From Streptomyces roseifaciens (GTDB lineage: Bacteria > Actinomycetota > Actinomycetes > Streptomycetales > Streptomycetaceae), in NCBI RefSeq assembly GCF_001445655.1, contig NZ_LNBE01000003.1, positions 558,001 through 622,000 of the forward strand: a stretch of DNA of 64,000 nt. The letters run 5' to 3'. Numbering within the stretch: position 1 is the stretch's first letter; each line of letters begins with the position of its first letter. The position numbers and the translations under genes are program-made. Below the pieces are notes generated by a model. It did no database searches. It was not told the origin of the DNA and saw only the letters and a list, made by a program, of their open reading frames with translations. Below, piece after piece: positions 57,826 through 64,000 of this stretch.

Positions 57826-58711
57826 CCGTTACCTTCCTGAGTTCCTGGTCCGTCAGCGGCGCAGCCAGAGCCTTGGCCACATCGTCCCAGTGCTCGCGAG
57901 TGCTCGCGGAAGTCAGGACGATATCGAGGCCGGGGCACGAGCCAGCGGCCAGCAGGGCAGCGGCTGCGGCTGACAGGCCAGGGCGGATGAGCTTGACCAG
58001 TTCGGGTGTCATGGCATCAAGGAGTTCGCCCCCGTGCAGGGGGGCGGAGCCGAACGTGATCACCCCCGCTTCCTTCGCCTGCACCAGCGGTCCGCCGCCG
58101 TCGAGTGCCTGCCTGATCAGGTCATCCATGACCAGGCTGACAGGCACCTGCAAGCCCGTGAAGTGATGTTTGGCGGAGCCTGCCGCTTGCCGGGCGAGCG
58201 CGAGCAACTCGGGAACGCTGAAGGCTCCGGAGCGCAGACCCGACCATGTGGCGACGCCGTACCCGGCGATCCTGCCCGCGTGGGCGAACTCCTCCAGCGC
58301 CGTGAAGGCTTCCCGCACACGCCCGTGCAGAGCGGCACGGTCAAGGCCGTGCCCGTGGTGCTCGGGGTTGTGCACGAACACCAGGTCCACGCGGCCGAGC
58401 GCGGCCAACGAGCGCTCCGTCTGCCAGCGAACGAAGCCCCGTTCAAGGCTGTGCCTACCGGCCGTCTCTTCCCGGGTGAGCACGCCCTCAGTCATGGCGG
58501 TGCGGCCTTGCTCCTCCGTGAAGAACCCCGCCTTCGTAGCTACCCGCACGGTCGGGTACTCCCCGAGAACCGGCCGCAGCTCCTCATGCGCCCGGCCATG
58601 GGCGTAGTTCGGTGCCGTGTCTACCCATGGGCTACCCGCAGCCAGGGCGGTGCGTGCCGCCTGACCTACGGCACGCACGCGGTATGTCCCCAGGGAGAGT
58701 GCGGCGGTCAC
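57806..58711 (-). CDS. Aldo/keto reductase
   Basis: A 301-aa AKR-fold protein starting VTAALSLGTYRVRAVG, with the catalytic Asp and Tyr in SPWVDTAPNYAHGRAHEE, the Lys in RVATKAGFF, the His in LVFVHNPEHHG, and a C-terminal SASTREHWDDVAKA cofactor segment. It reduces carbonyl groups with NADPH. The GTG start at 58711 overlaps the JmjC stop (GTGA). Its association with an oxygenase and a kinase-fold enzyme suggests sequential modification of one substrate. Confidence 0.87.
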   Translation of the reverse strand: MTAALSLGTYRVRAVGQAARTALAAGSPWVDTAPNYAHGRAHEELRPVLGEYPTVRVATKAGFFTEEQGRTAMTEGVLTREETAGRHSLERGFVRWQTERSLAALGRVDLVFVHNPEHHGHGLDRAALHGRVREAFTALEEFAHAGRIAGYGVATWSGLRSGAFSVPELLALARQAAGSAKHHFTGLQVPVSLVMDDLIRQALDGGGPLVQAKEAGVITFGSAPLHGGELLDAMTPELVKLIRPGLSAAAAALLAAGSCPGLDIVLTSASTREHWDDVAKALAAPLTDQELRKVTDELASE

Positions 58712-59895
58712 AGTGCCGTCCCCACGACTGCGACGGTGTGCCCGTCGATGAGGACGGAGACTAGTTCGGCCACCTCCTTGACCTCCAGCCCGGCCGAGTC
58801 GGCCATCTCGCCGAGAGTGGTCGGCTGATTAGTCAACAGCGAGCCCAGCGCGGGCGCTGCGGACTCGGCGAAGTCCCACGCGGTACCGGCCGCCGAGAAG
58901 GTGACCGTGCCCTCTGTGCGGTTCGGCGTCAGGCGGCCCCTCGGTGCGGTGAGCTTCACCGCGATCTCCCTCCGTGCGGGGAGTCCGTCCACGTACGGCA
59001 GTGACGGAATCGCGTGGCCCAGGTCGGTCGTGTCGATCGACTCCGCCCACCGCTCCACGAGGCGCGGGTCCGCCATCATGTCGGCCACCTCACGGCGCAC
59101 AGCGTCGATGAAGTCCGACTGTTCCACCAGCGAACCGAAGCGCGGCATGTCCCTGCGGAGCGCGAGGGACGCCCGAAGCTGATCGACGACCCAGAGCATC
59201 AGGTCAGCACCCGTGTGCGGCACCATGCCGAACGTCAGGTGCAGGGATTCCGTCCCCTGGTCAGCGGTGACCGAGTGCCACCAGCCGCGCGGCAGGTAGA
59301 GCACGTCACCCGGGGACAGAACGAGGTCCGCCACCGGGTCGTGGTCCGGCTCCTCCGGCGACTCCACGTCCCGGAAGGTGGGCGCCTCACGGGTCATCCC
59401 CCACAGGCGCCACCGCTTCGAGCCGTGCAGTTGGACCACGACGACACCATGGTCGTCCCAGTGCCGGCCGAAGCCCTCCCGCTCGGTCCACGAGGCGTAC
59501 ACGTTGGCCTGCACGGAAGTCCCGAGGAAGCGTTCCAGCCCTTCGGCAGCCGCTCCCACGGCGGGGTGGATCTTCTCCACCGCATCGAGGACCAGCGACG
59601 CCCCATCTCGGAGCTGGGCGTGGAAGTCGGACGGCTGGATGCGGGACCAGGTAACCGCGCGGCGGTTCGTGGTCGGGATCGCGTAGCGGTGCAGCGGGAC
59701 CATCTCGCCGTCGACCGACAGGCGCAGCCGGGGCGGCTCCAGCCGCTGCGTGGCGATGATCCGGTTCAGGTCGTCCCAGGAGAACAGGCCCGCCGTGTCG
59801 GCGGCCCCGGGAAGGTGCGCGTAGGAGCGGTGGTACGTCTGGGCGAGGAACGTGTCCCCGCCCAGACGCCCCGCCCACGAGGCTGCATCAAGCAC
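58708..59895 (-). CDS. JmjC/cupin-fold 2-oxoglutarate oxygenase (ribosomal-oxygenase-like)
   Basis: A 395-aa Fe(II)/2OG oxygenase. The metal triad is H145-x-D147 in EGFGRHWDDHG and H207 in LPRGWWHSVT; ANVYASWTERE and QLHGSKRWRLW match the cupin_4/JmjC group that includes RoxA/YcfD, which hydroxylate arginine or histidine in ribosomal proteins. The C-terminal about 80 residues resemble the winged-helix domain of those enzymes (LTNQPTTLGEMADSAGLEVKEVAELVSVLIDG). GTG 59895 has GGGAGC about 8 bp upstream and lies 14 bp after the preceding stop. The substrate is probably a peptide or protein, possibly the small peptide encoded just upstream. Confidence 0.85.
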   Translation of the reverse strand: MLDAASWAGRLGGDTFLAQTYHRSYAHLPGAADTAGLFSWDDLNRIIATQRLEPPRLRLSVDGEMVPLHRYAIPTTNRRAVTWSRIQPSDFHAQLRDGASLVLDAVEKIHPAVGAAAEGLERFLGTSVQANVYASWTEREGFGRHWDDHGVVVVQLHGSKRWRLWGMTREAPTFRDVESPEEPDHDPVADLVLSPGDVLYLPRGWWHSVTADQGTESLHLTFGMVPHTGADLMLWVVDQLRASLALRRDMPRFGSLVEQSDFIDAVRREVADMMADPRLVERWAESIDTTDLGHAIPSLPYVDGLPARREIAVKLTAPRGRLTPNRTEGTVTFSAAGTAWDFAESAAPALGSLLTNQPTTLGEMADSAGLEVKEVAELVSVLIDGHTVAVVGTAL

Positions 59896-59909
59896 CGTGG
59901 GCGCTCCCG

Positions 59910-60047
59910 TCAGTCGTTGCCGTCGGAACGGCCACTGCTGACGTCCGACTCCTGCTCGGCGCGGGTGCGCGCGGCCACGATCTTCCGCTTCGCGACGAGC
60001 AGTCCACCCCCCTCGGGGGCGGCCGACGTGGTGTTCTGCTTCACCAT
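59910..60047 (-). CDS. Candidate 45-aa peptide, possible modification substrate
   Basis: From ATG 60047, with a good ribosome binding site (AGAGAGG, 9 bp before), a 45-residue frame runs to TGA 59910. It begins MVKQNTTSAAPEGGG, has a basic middle (KRKIVAARTRAE) and an acidic Ser/Gly/Asp-rich end (DVSSGRSDGND). It has no Cys and no His. It ends 14 bp before the JmjC gene, the place a precursor peptide usually occupies; arginines are plausible hydroxylation sites. It is in the same frame as a longer ORF starting at 60299, so it may be the C-terminus of that protein. Precursor status is inference. Confidence 0.5.
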   Translation of the reverse strand: MVKQNTTSAAPEGGGLLVAKRKIVAARTRAEQESDVSSGRSDGND

Positions 60048-60299
60048 CGGACTTACCTCTCTCTTCTCGGGGACTCCCACCGGGATTCCGGCAGGAAGCA
60101 AAGGGACAGCGACGAGCGCGGCGGACGCCGACCTCGGTGGCGACGGGCGCCCCGTGCACCGAGGGCACCCGCACGGCGGGTACTTGGTCGGCGAACCCAA
60201 GATCACCGCGTTGCGCGGGTTCACCTGCACCGTGCGCACCGGGCCGTACGTCCGGCCCCCGTCGTATGACACCCGGAGAGTCATGCGCCCGGTCGTCAT
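60048..60299 (-). other. In-frame upstream ORF with CxCPxC motif, reading into the 45-aa peptide
   Basis: ATG 60299 (coupled by ATGA to an upstream 33-aa ORF) opens a frame continuous with the 45-aa peptide, 129 residues in all. Its own 84 residues start MTTGRMTLRVSYDGGRTYGPV and contain YPPCGCPRCTGR, a small zinc-ribbon-like C-x-C-x2-C motif seen in short Streptomyces proteins. The piece after it (SASAALVAVPLLPAGIPVGV) is hydrophobic. Either one 129-aa protein is made or the internal start at 60047 yields a separate peptide. Confidence 0.45.
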
Positions 60300-60397
60300 G
60301 AGCGCACACCAGCGTCAGGACCGAACCTCCGCCGGTACCCCAGCCGCCACCCCACGCCGTAGCGGACCCACTTTTCGTTTCGCTCGGTCGCTGCCAT
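60296..60397 (-). CDS. Small 33-aa basic protein
   Basis: ATG 60397 to TGA 60296-60298 gives 33 residues, rich in Trp, Tyr, Gly and Arg (KWVRYGVGWRLGYRRRFG). Its stop overlaps the next start (ATGA), which argues for real translation although no Shine-Dalgarno sequence is visible before its ATG. It is the first gene of the modifying cassette after the XRE gene. Function unknown. Confidence 0.45.
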   Translation of the reverse strand: MAATERNEKWVRYGVGWRLGYRRRFGPDAGVRS

Positions 60398-60459
60398 GGA
60401 GGAAATCATTGGCCTAGAAAGCGACGGCTGTGTAGTTCTTTCCCGTCATGGACTAAAGA

Positions 60460-61293
60460 TCATGAACGGCAGGCAGCAGACCACTCCGCCAGCAAGACTC
60501 GCGCTTCGCCCCCGAACAGCGCATAACCCTCCAGCGTGGAGAACAGTTCCAAATGCATTTCGATGTCGCGCGGATCTCTGAGGATCACGACACCGGTGGT
60601 GTTCTCCACAGTGGCCAGGGTGTTGTCGTAGACAGTGAAAGTGTCCATCGGAGCAATAGGCTTGTACCCTGCGATTGGGATGACGCCGAGCTTCACATTC
60701 GTCAGATGGGTCAGTGAAGCCAGCCGGTCAATCTGCATCGCCATCGCAGCCGGGGGCAGGAGTGGCCACCTCACAGCCTGCTCGGTAAGAATGAAGGTAA
60801 ACCGCTTCTTCGTGTCGTAAAGAACCTCCTGCCGCTCCAGCTTCCTTGCGATCGTCTTAGTGACATCGGCCGGAGAATGGGAAAGGCTGGCTCGGATGTA
60901 CTCAGGAGTGGACAGCAGTCCTGTAATCATCGAGAGCAGGAAGAAGCGGAACTCCGTGGACGAGGATTCAAGGGCAGCAAGTTCGGTCTGCTTCTTCTCC
61001 AGGCCCCTACGTCGCAGCGAGCGCAGGTCTTGCCATTCGGTGTTGGCCAGCCTCGCAAGGGCAATGACCTCCTCGATGACCTCGGGCGGAGCCGCGACGG
61101 CCCGGAGGATTCTTTCCAGGTCCAGCAGACTCGGTTGAGCTTTCCCATTCTCGATCCGGCTGATCTTCGATTGGGACATGTTGCAACGCCGAGCGAGCCG
61201 GTCCCCAGTGAGGCCGGCTCGCTTGCGTAGTTCTTTCAGCAGGGCGGCCAGTTCTTGCTTCGGCTGCCCCAACTGTTCAGGGTCGAACGTCAC
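60460..61293 (-). CDS. XRE family regulator with DUF5753 (Scr1-type)
   Basis: A 277-aa protein. The N-terminal Xre helix-turn-helix (LAALLKELRKRAGLTGDRLARRCNMSQSKISRIENGK, residues 12-48) is followed by the DUF5753 domain (LLSTPEYIRASLS ... TFTVYDNTLATVENTTGVVILRDPRDIEMHLELFSTL). Such Scr1-like proteins pair with small DUF397 or DUF6879-type partners in Streptomyces. The GTG 61293 overlaps the DUF6879 stop (GTGA). It probably regulates the island operon. Confidence 0.92.
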   Translation of the reverse strand: MTFDPEQLGQPKQELAALLKELRKRAGLTGDRLARRCNMSQSKISRIENGKAQPSLLDLERILRAVAAPPEVIEEVIALARLANTEWQDLRSLRRRGLEKKQTELAALESSSTEFRFFLLSMITGLLSTPEYIRASLSHSPADVTKTIARKLERQEVLYDTKKRFTFILTEQAVRWPLLPPAAMAMQIDRLASLTHLTNVKLGVIPIAGYKPIAPMDTFTVYDNTLATVENTTGVVILRDPRDIEMHLELFSTLEGYALFGGEARVLLAEWSAACRS

Positions 61294-61802
61294 CCGCTCA
61301 CGTACTCCAGGAATGGAACCGACTCGGCAACCGCAATCCGCTTCCACTGCCGGTACGGCTCGGGATCACCCTCGTACAGTTCCCGGTTTATCTGCGTCCC
61401 GTCCGCCCGGTAGTTCATCAGGACCACCTTGGACTCATCGAACATCCAGAAATCCTGGTCCGGGAGTCCCGGGTTCTCCCGGTCGGTGAGGTCGAGGATG
61501 CGGATATCCTCGCCCGCCTTCACGTGATGCCGGTAGTAATACTCGAACTCGAACCGAAGATAGTCCGAGAGCGGGCGGGTCACGACGTGCACCCTGCCAA
61601 CACTCTTTCCTTCCGAGGTCCATTGCCGAACCTCGTCCATCCAACCCGAGGTGTAATCGTCCGGCGACTTCTCCCCGGCGAGAAAGCGCTTCAGCTTCTC
61701 CGCTTCCTGGGGCATGGTGTAGACGGGCAGCGTTTCCAGCCGCCACGCCCCACGCTCCATGGAATCGAAGCAGTCATTCCACGCGTCACCATCCAAGAGC
61801 AC
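61290..61802 (-). CDS. DUF6879 family protein
   Basis: A 170-aa protein starting at GTG 61802 (MLLDGDAWNDCFDSMERGAWRLETL) with the family pattern VGRVHVVTRPLSDYLRFEFEYYYRHHVKAGEDIRILD and VVLMNYRADGTQINRELYEGD. DUF6879 proteins are common partners of Scr1-type XRE regulators; the biochemical role is unknown. It overlaps the upstream 70-aa gene by 17 bp and the XRE gene by 4 bp. Confidence 0.9.
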   Translation of the reverse strand: MLLDGDAWNDCFDSMERGAWRLETLPVYTMPQEAEKLKRFLAGEKSPDDYTSGWMDEVRQWTSEGKSVGRVHVVTRPLSDYLRFEFEYYYRHHVKAGEDIRILDLTDRENPGLPDQDFWMFDESKVVLMNYRADGTQINRELYEGDPEPYRQWKRIAVAESVPFLEYVSG

Positions 61803-61998
61803 GGACGGCCTCCCTCAGAACGTCCTCGGGAATCTTCACCAGCGCCTCACCGGCCGGGGGCTGGAACGCGGCGCACTGGTCGCCCTGAACAACGATTCCG
61901 CCGTCCGTCTCGTCGCGGTAGACGTTCGGGCAGTCCTTCTCTCCACATTCCCCGGTGCCCGTGCCGGTGAGCCGGGTAAGCGCCGAACGTTCAGACAT
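61786..61998 (-). CDS. Small 70-aa protein (C..VY.T.G..VQG type)
   Basis: A 70-aa protein (MSERSALTRLTGTGTGECG) with CPNVYRDETDGGIVVQGDQCAAF, a pattern common in short Streptomyces proteins that precede DUF6879/XRE pairs. Three cysteines could bind metal or form disulphides. ATG 61998 has GAGGGGG 6 bp upstream. It is the first gene of the minus-strand island operon. Confidence 0.8.
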   Translation of the reverse strand: MSERSALTRLTGTGTGECGEKDCPNVYRDETDGGIVVQGDQCAAFQPPAGEALVKIPEDVLREAVRALGW

Positions 61999-62372
61999 GC
62001 CAAACCCCCTCGCTCTGGCCCTGTTGGGCCGCCTGCCCAACGACAGTAGAAGGGGTGGCGCTACGCGTCTATGCGTGAACGCGACTATGCGTGTCCTTGC
62101 ATAAACAGGTCCCGACCAGCCCAGCCCACCCCCAGGTACGTGGTCGTGCACTTGCCCGTGCACACTGGGCGTAGCCCGTGGCGCCGTCCGGGAGCCTGAC
62201 CAGGGTCGGACGCCTCGGAGGAGGGTTGGTCACGTGACCAACGCATGACCAACAGGGGTCCGAGAGGGACTGAAACAGCAGGAAAGAAGAGGAGAAACGC
62301 CCGCCGGAATCGAGCCTGTCAGCGGGCGTTTCCCCAGGTCAGAGCGGTTGCGGGCTGGTGCCCGAGTGGAGA
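61999..62372. other. Right-end intergenic region of the island
   Basis: A 374-bp region between the 70-aa gene and attR. It should contain the promoter of the long minus-strand operon, near 62030-62110, where TGCATAAACAGG, CTATGCGTGTCC and CTATGCGTGAACG lie; the 8-mer CTATGCGT occurs twice (62070-62077, 62091-62098). It also holds the right-hand GTGACCAAC cluster. No gene was found. Confidence 0.55.
62225..62253. promoter_or_regulatory. Right arm-type repeats (GTTGGTCAC/GTGACCAAC palindrome)
   Basis: GTTGGTCAC (62225-62233) and GTGACCAAC (62234-62242) form a perfect 18-bp palindrome, followed by ATGACCAAC at 62245-62253. The 9-mer is the one repeated inside attL, so both island ends share a site set of the kind bound by integrase or excisionase. 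Confidence 0.65.
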
Positions 62373-62437
62373 GTTCAAGTCCCCCCTCGGACACCAGTAG
62401 AAACCCCAGTTGATCTGGGGTTTTTCTGTTTTTCCGG
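62373..62437. repeat. attR: duplicated tRNA-Leu 3' end plus terminator
   Basis: Direct repeat of 55177-55241 with mismatches only at three positions. It holds the T-arm/acceptor tail and CCA of tRNA-Leu followed by the terminator hairpin (62402-62422). There is no tRNA 5' half, so it is an attachment-site scar and not a functional tRNA. Confidence 0.9.
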
Positions 62438-62546
62438 GTAGTGGCGCGACGCACTCGACCGGCGTGGCCGGGCCCGTCGCTGATGTGTGGTCTTTGCCCG
62501 TGCGAGTGGTCCCTCGCGCGCAGGCCGGGCTGCGCGCGCTTCGAGA

Positions 62547-62768
62547 TCAGCGGAATGCCGACAGGCTCAGGGCGAGCACCCCGACCAGGGCGAGCACCGT
62601 GGCTTCGGCCCGGACGATGAGGAGGACCCCGGCCCTTTTGACGCGGTCGCCGTACAGGAGGCGGTTCAGGGCGCGTTCGGCGTCGGCGTCGAGCGGGCGG
62701 TCGCGCCAGGGGCCGTCGCCGGAGGGTACGGGGTTGGCCGCGCGCAGCAAGTCCAGTTCGTCATGCAT
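62547..62768 (-). CDS. Small membrane protein downstream of ECF sigma factor
   Basis: A 73-aa protein beginning MHDELDLLRAANPVP, a start typical of proteins encoded beside this kind of ECF sigma factor. A single hydrophobic segment lies at the C-terminus (VLALVGVLALSLSAFR). Relatives recalled from other genomes are much longer, so this may be a shortened version or a minimal anti-sigma-like anchor. It overlaps the sigma gene by 8 bp and ends about 110 bp from attR. Confidence 0.7.
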   Translation of the reverse strand: MHDELDLLRAANPVPSGDGPWRDRPLDADAERALNRLLYGDRVKRAGVLLIVRAEATVLALVGVLALSLSAFR

Positions 62769-63327
62769 CGTCGTCGCCTCCAGCGCGCACGTCGGTCGGT
62801 GTGTCGGACCCTACGGGCAGGGCGGCGGGCCGTATGCGGTCGGCCTCGGCGCGCAGCCGGCGGCGGGCCCGGTGCAGGCGCATGGCGGCGGCGCTGCGGC
62901 TGCAGCCCAGGGCCACGGCCAGTTCGTCGAGGGTCAGCTCCTCCCATGCGGTCAGGCGCAGCGCCTCCTGGTCGGCCGGCGAGAGGCGGGCGAGGGCCTC
63001 GTGCACCCAGGCGCCGGGGCGGTCCGCGTCCGGGCTGTCCACGGTGTGCCGGCGGTGGGCGGTCTCGTGGTGGCCGAGCCTGAGCAGGAGACGGCGGTAG
63101 CGGGACATGCCGCGGACCGTGTTGGCCAGGCAGTTGCGGGCCACCCCGTACAACCAGGGCAGTGGCGGGTCGGGGATCTCCGTCCGCCGTCTCCAGGCGA
63201 TGGAGAACACCTCCGACACCACTTCTTCCACCTCGTGCGCCTGCCCGTCCAGCCGTCGCGCCACGAAGCGGCTGACCGCCCAGTAGTGCGCGCGATAGGC
63301 AGCGGCGAAGGCTTCCTCCGTGCTCAT
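62761..63327 (-). CDS. ECF RNA polymerase sigma factor
   Basis: A 188-aa sigma-70 family protein with region 2 (YWAVSRFVARRLDGQAHEVEEVVSEVFSIAWRR, PWLYGVARNCLANTVRG) and region 4 (LSPADQEALRLTAWEELTLDELAVALGCSRSAAAMRLHRARRRL). No long extra domain. It directs RNA polymerase to its own promoter set; the co-encoded small membrane protein is its probable controller. ATG 63327. Confidence 0.93.
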   Translation of the reverse strand: MSTEEAFAAAYRAHYWAVSRFVARRLDGQAHEVEEVVSEVFSIAWRRRTEIPDPPLPWLYGVARNCLANTVRGMSRYRRLLLRLGHHETAHRRHTVDSPDADRPGAWVHEALARLSPADQEALRLTAWEELTLDELAVALGCSRSAAAMRLHRARRRLRAEADRIRPAALPVGSDTPTDVRAGGDDDA

Positions 63328-63443
63328 GATCGGCTGATGTCCGGCATGGCAGAGATCTTCACATGCGTGTGGTGTGAGGTGGATCGCACGCCGGCGGGCC
63401 GGGGAGCGGTGAAGGAACGCGGGGGTCCGGACACGTACGGGGC

Positions 63444-64000
63444 ATGAGATCCCCCGTGAAGTGGCTGACCACCACCGACCACAAGACGATCGGCACGCTC
63501 TACCTGGTCACGGCGTTCGCGTTCTTCTGCATCGGCGGGCTGCTCGCCCTGCTGATGCGCGCCGAGCTGGCCCGGCCGGGTCTGCAGATCGTGTCGAACG
63601 AGCAGTTCAACCAGGCGTTCACGATGCACGGCACGATCATGCTGCTGATGTTCGCGACGCCGCTGTTCGCCGGTTTCGCGAACTGGATCATGCCGCTGCA
63701 GATCGGCGCGCCCGACGTGGCGTTCCCGCGGCTGAACATGCTCGCCTACTGGCTCTACCTCTTCGGCTCCCTGATCGCCGTCGGCGGGTTCCTGACTCCG
63801 GACGGTGCCCCCGACTTCGGCTGGTTCGCCAATTCGCCGCTGTCGGGCGCGCAGTATTCGCCGGGTGTGGGTGCCGATATGTGGATCATGGGTCTGGCCT
63901 TCTCGGGCTTCGGCACGATCCTCGGTTCGGTCAACTTCATCACCACGATCATCTGCATGCGCGCGCCCGGCATGACGATGTTCCGCATGCCGATCTTCAC
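63444..64000 (+). CDS. ctaD: Cytochrome c oxidase subunit I, 5' part
   Basis: An open frame from ATG 63444 to the window end (185 codons) encodes the start of the aa3-type oxidase catalytic subunit: [60 protein letters not shown] (first heme a histidine in MHGT) and [28 protein letters not shown]. It is membrane-embedded and reduces oxygen while pumping protons. The N-terminal extension of about 30 residues seen in the main Streptomyces CtaD is absent, so this may be a second copy. The start could also be GTG 63456. Confidence 0.92.
   Translation, partial: MRSPVKWLTTTDHKTIGTLYLVTAFAFFCIGGLLALLMRAELARPGLQIVSNEQFNQAFTMHGTIMLLMFATPLFAGFANWIMPLQIGAPDVAFPRLNMLAYWLYLFGSLIAVGGFLTPDGAPDFGWFANSPLSGAQYSPGVGADMWIMGLAFSGFGTILGSVNFITTIICMRAPGMTMFRMPIF

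Larger units (their letters stand above)
55201..62397. mobile_element. 7.2-kb integrated island in tRNA-Leu
   Basis: The island is bounded by the 25-bp identical att repeats (55177-55201 and 62373-62397). Inside are a truncated tyrosine integrase, GTGACCAAC repeats near both ends, a hairpin array, a serine recombinase and one long minus-strand operon with its regulators. Base composition is visibly less GC-rich than the flanks, especially 59.9-61.9 kb. No replication or conjugation genes are present, so it is a genomic island or decayed integrative element that may no longer excise by itself. Confidence 0.85.

Noticed and set aside
56971..60047. Lanthipeptide or other cysteine-based RiPP
   Set aside because: The small peptide has no cysteine, and there is no LanB/LanC/LanM, YcaO, radical SAM enzyme or RRE-type protein in the island. 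The kinase-fold protein alone is not enough to call class III or V.
62373..62397. A second tRNA-Leu
   Set aside because: Only the T-arm/acceptor tail is present; the 5' half, D arm and anticodon are missing. It is the attR copy.

Overview
The window reads as Streptomyces-type actinomycete chromosome. It is very GC-rich, uses many GTG starts and GTGA/ATGA overlaps, and carries DmdR/IdeR-type iron boxes, Scr1/DUF6879-type regulators and the usual Streptomyces gene families. All calls come from reading the sequence; no database search was run.

Region 1 (1-7.3 kb). The left edge holds the end of a biosynthetic locus on the minus strand: a carrier protein, a stand-alone amino-acid adenylating enzyme whose pocket residues look proline-like, and an alpha/beta hydrolase. 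Divergent from it runs a three-peptidase operon (M55 D-aminopeptidase, M20 metallopeptidase, S9 prolyl-oligopeptidase-type hydrolase). Region 2 (7.4-17.2 kb) is a catechol siderophore operon behind two iron boxes: dhbA, dhbC, dhbE, a free-standing isochorismatase, a free-standing aryl carrier protein, one single-module C-A-PCP-TE synthetase with an EntF-like serine code, and a phosphopantetheinyl transferase. The architecture predicts an enterobactin-type tri-(dihydroxybenzoyl-serine) lactone. Region 3 (17.3-23.4 kb) holds a membrane-anchored Pro-rich protein, a CHAT-protease/seven-blade WD40 fusion, a small secreted protein, and a copper-amine-oxidase homologue that has lost the cofactor motif.

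Region 4 (23.4-55 kb) is chromosomal housekeeping and accessory genes: a DUF5107 protein, TetR/SDR, an APC permease, a lysine-free aminotransferase-fold protein, an MBL-fold enzyme, a PAP2-diacylglycerol-kinase fusion, an amine oxidase-type flavoprotein, pterin dehydratase, photolyase, AKR, acyl-CoA synthetase, LysR/BASS transporter, a secreted sialidase, a MarR-controlled oxidoreductase, fdhD, an aldehyde dehydrogenase and a DUF2254 protein. Short degenerate tandem repeats sit exactly at several stop codons in this stretch (units of 14, 20, 14 and 18 bp).

Region 5 (55.1-62.4 kb) is a roughly 7.2 kb island integrated at the 3' end of tRNA-Leu(GAG). The tRNA tail and its terminator are repeated at the far end (65 bp, 3 mismatches). 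The island has a decayed tyrosine integrase, a remarkable array of GC hairpins joined by a conserved linker (ACA-N5-AAGCC), a serine recombinase, and a tightly coupled minus-strand operon. That operon runs from a 70-aa protein, a DUF6879 protein and an Scr1-type XRE regulator to two small ORFs (one containing a possible 45-aa peptide gene), a JmjC/cupin oxygenase, an aldo/keto reductase and an APH-fold phosphotransferase. It looks like an undescribed peptide- or protein-modifying cassette. Region 6 (62.5-64 kb) is an ECF sigma factor with a small membrane protein, and the start of a cytochrome c oxidase subunit I gene that runs off the window.
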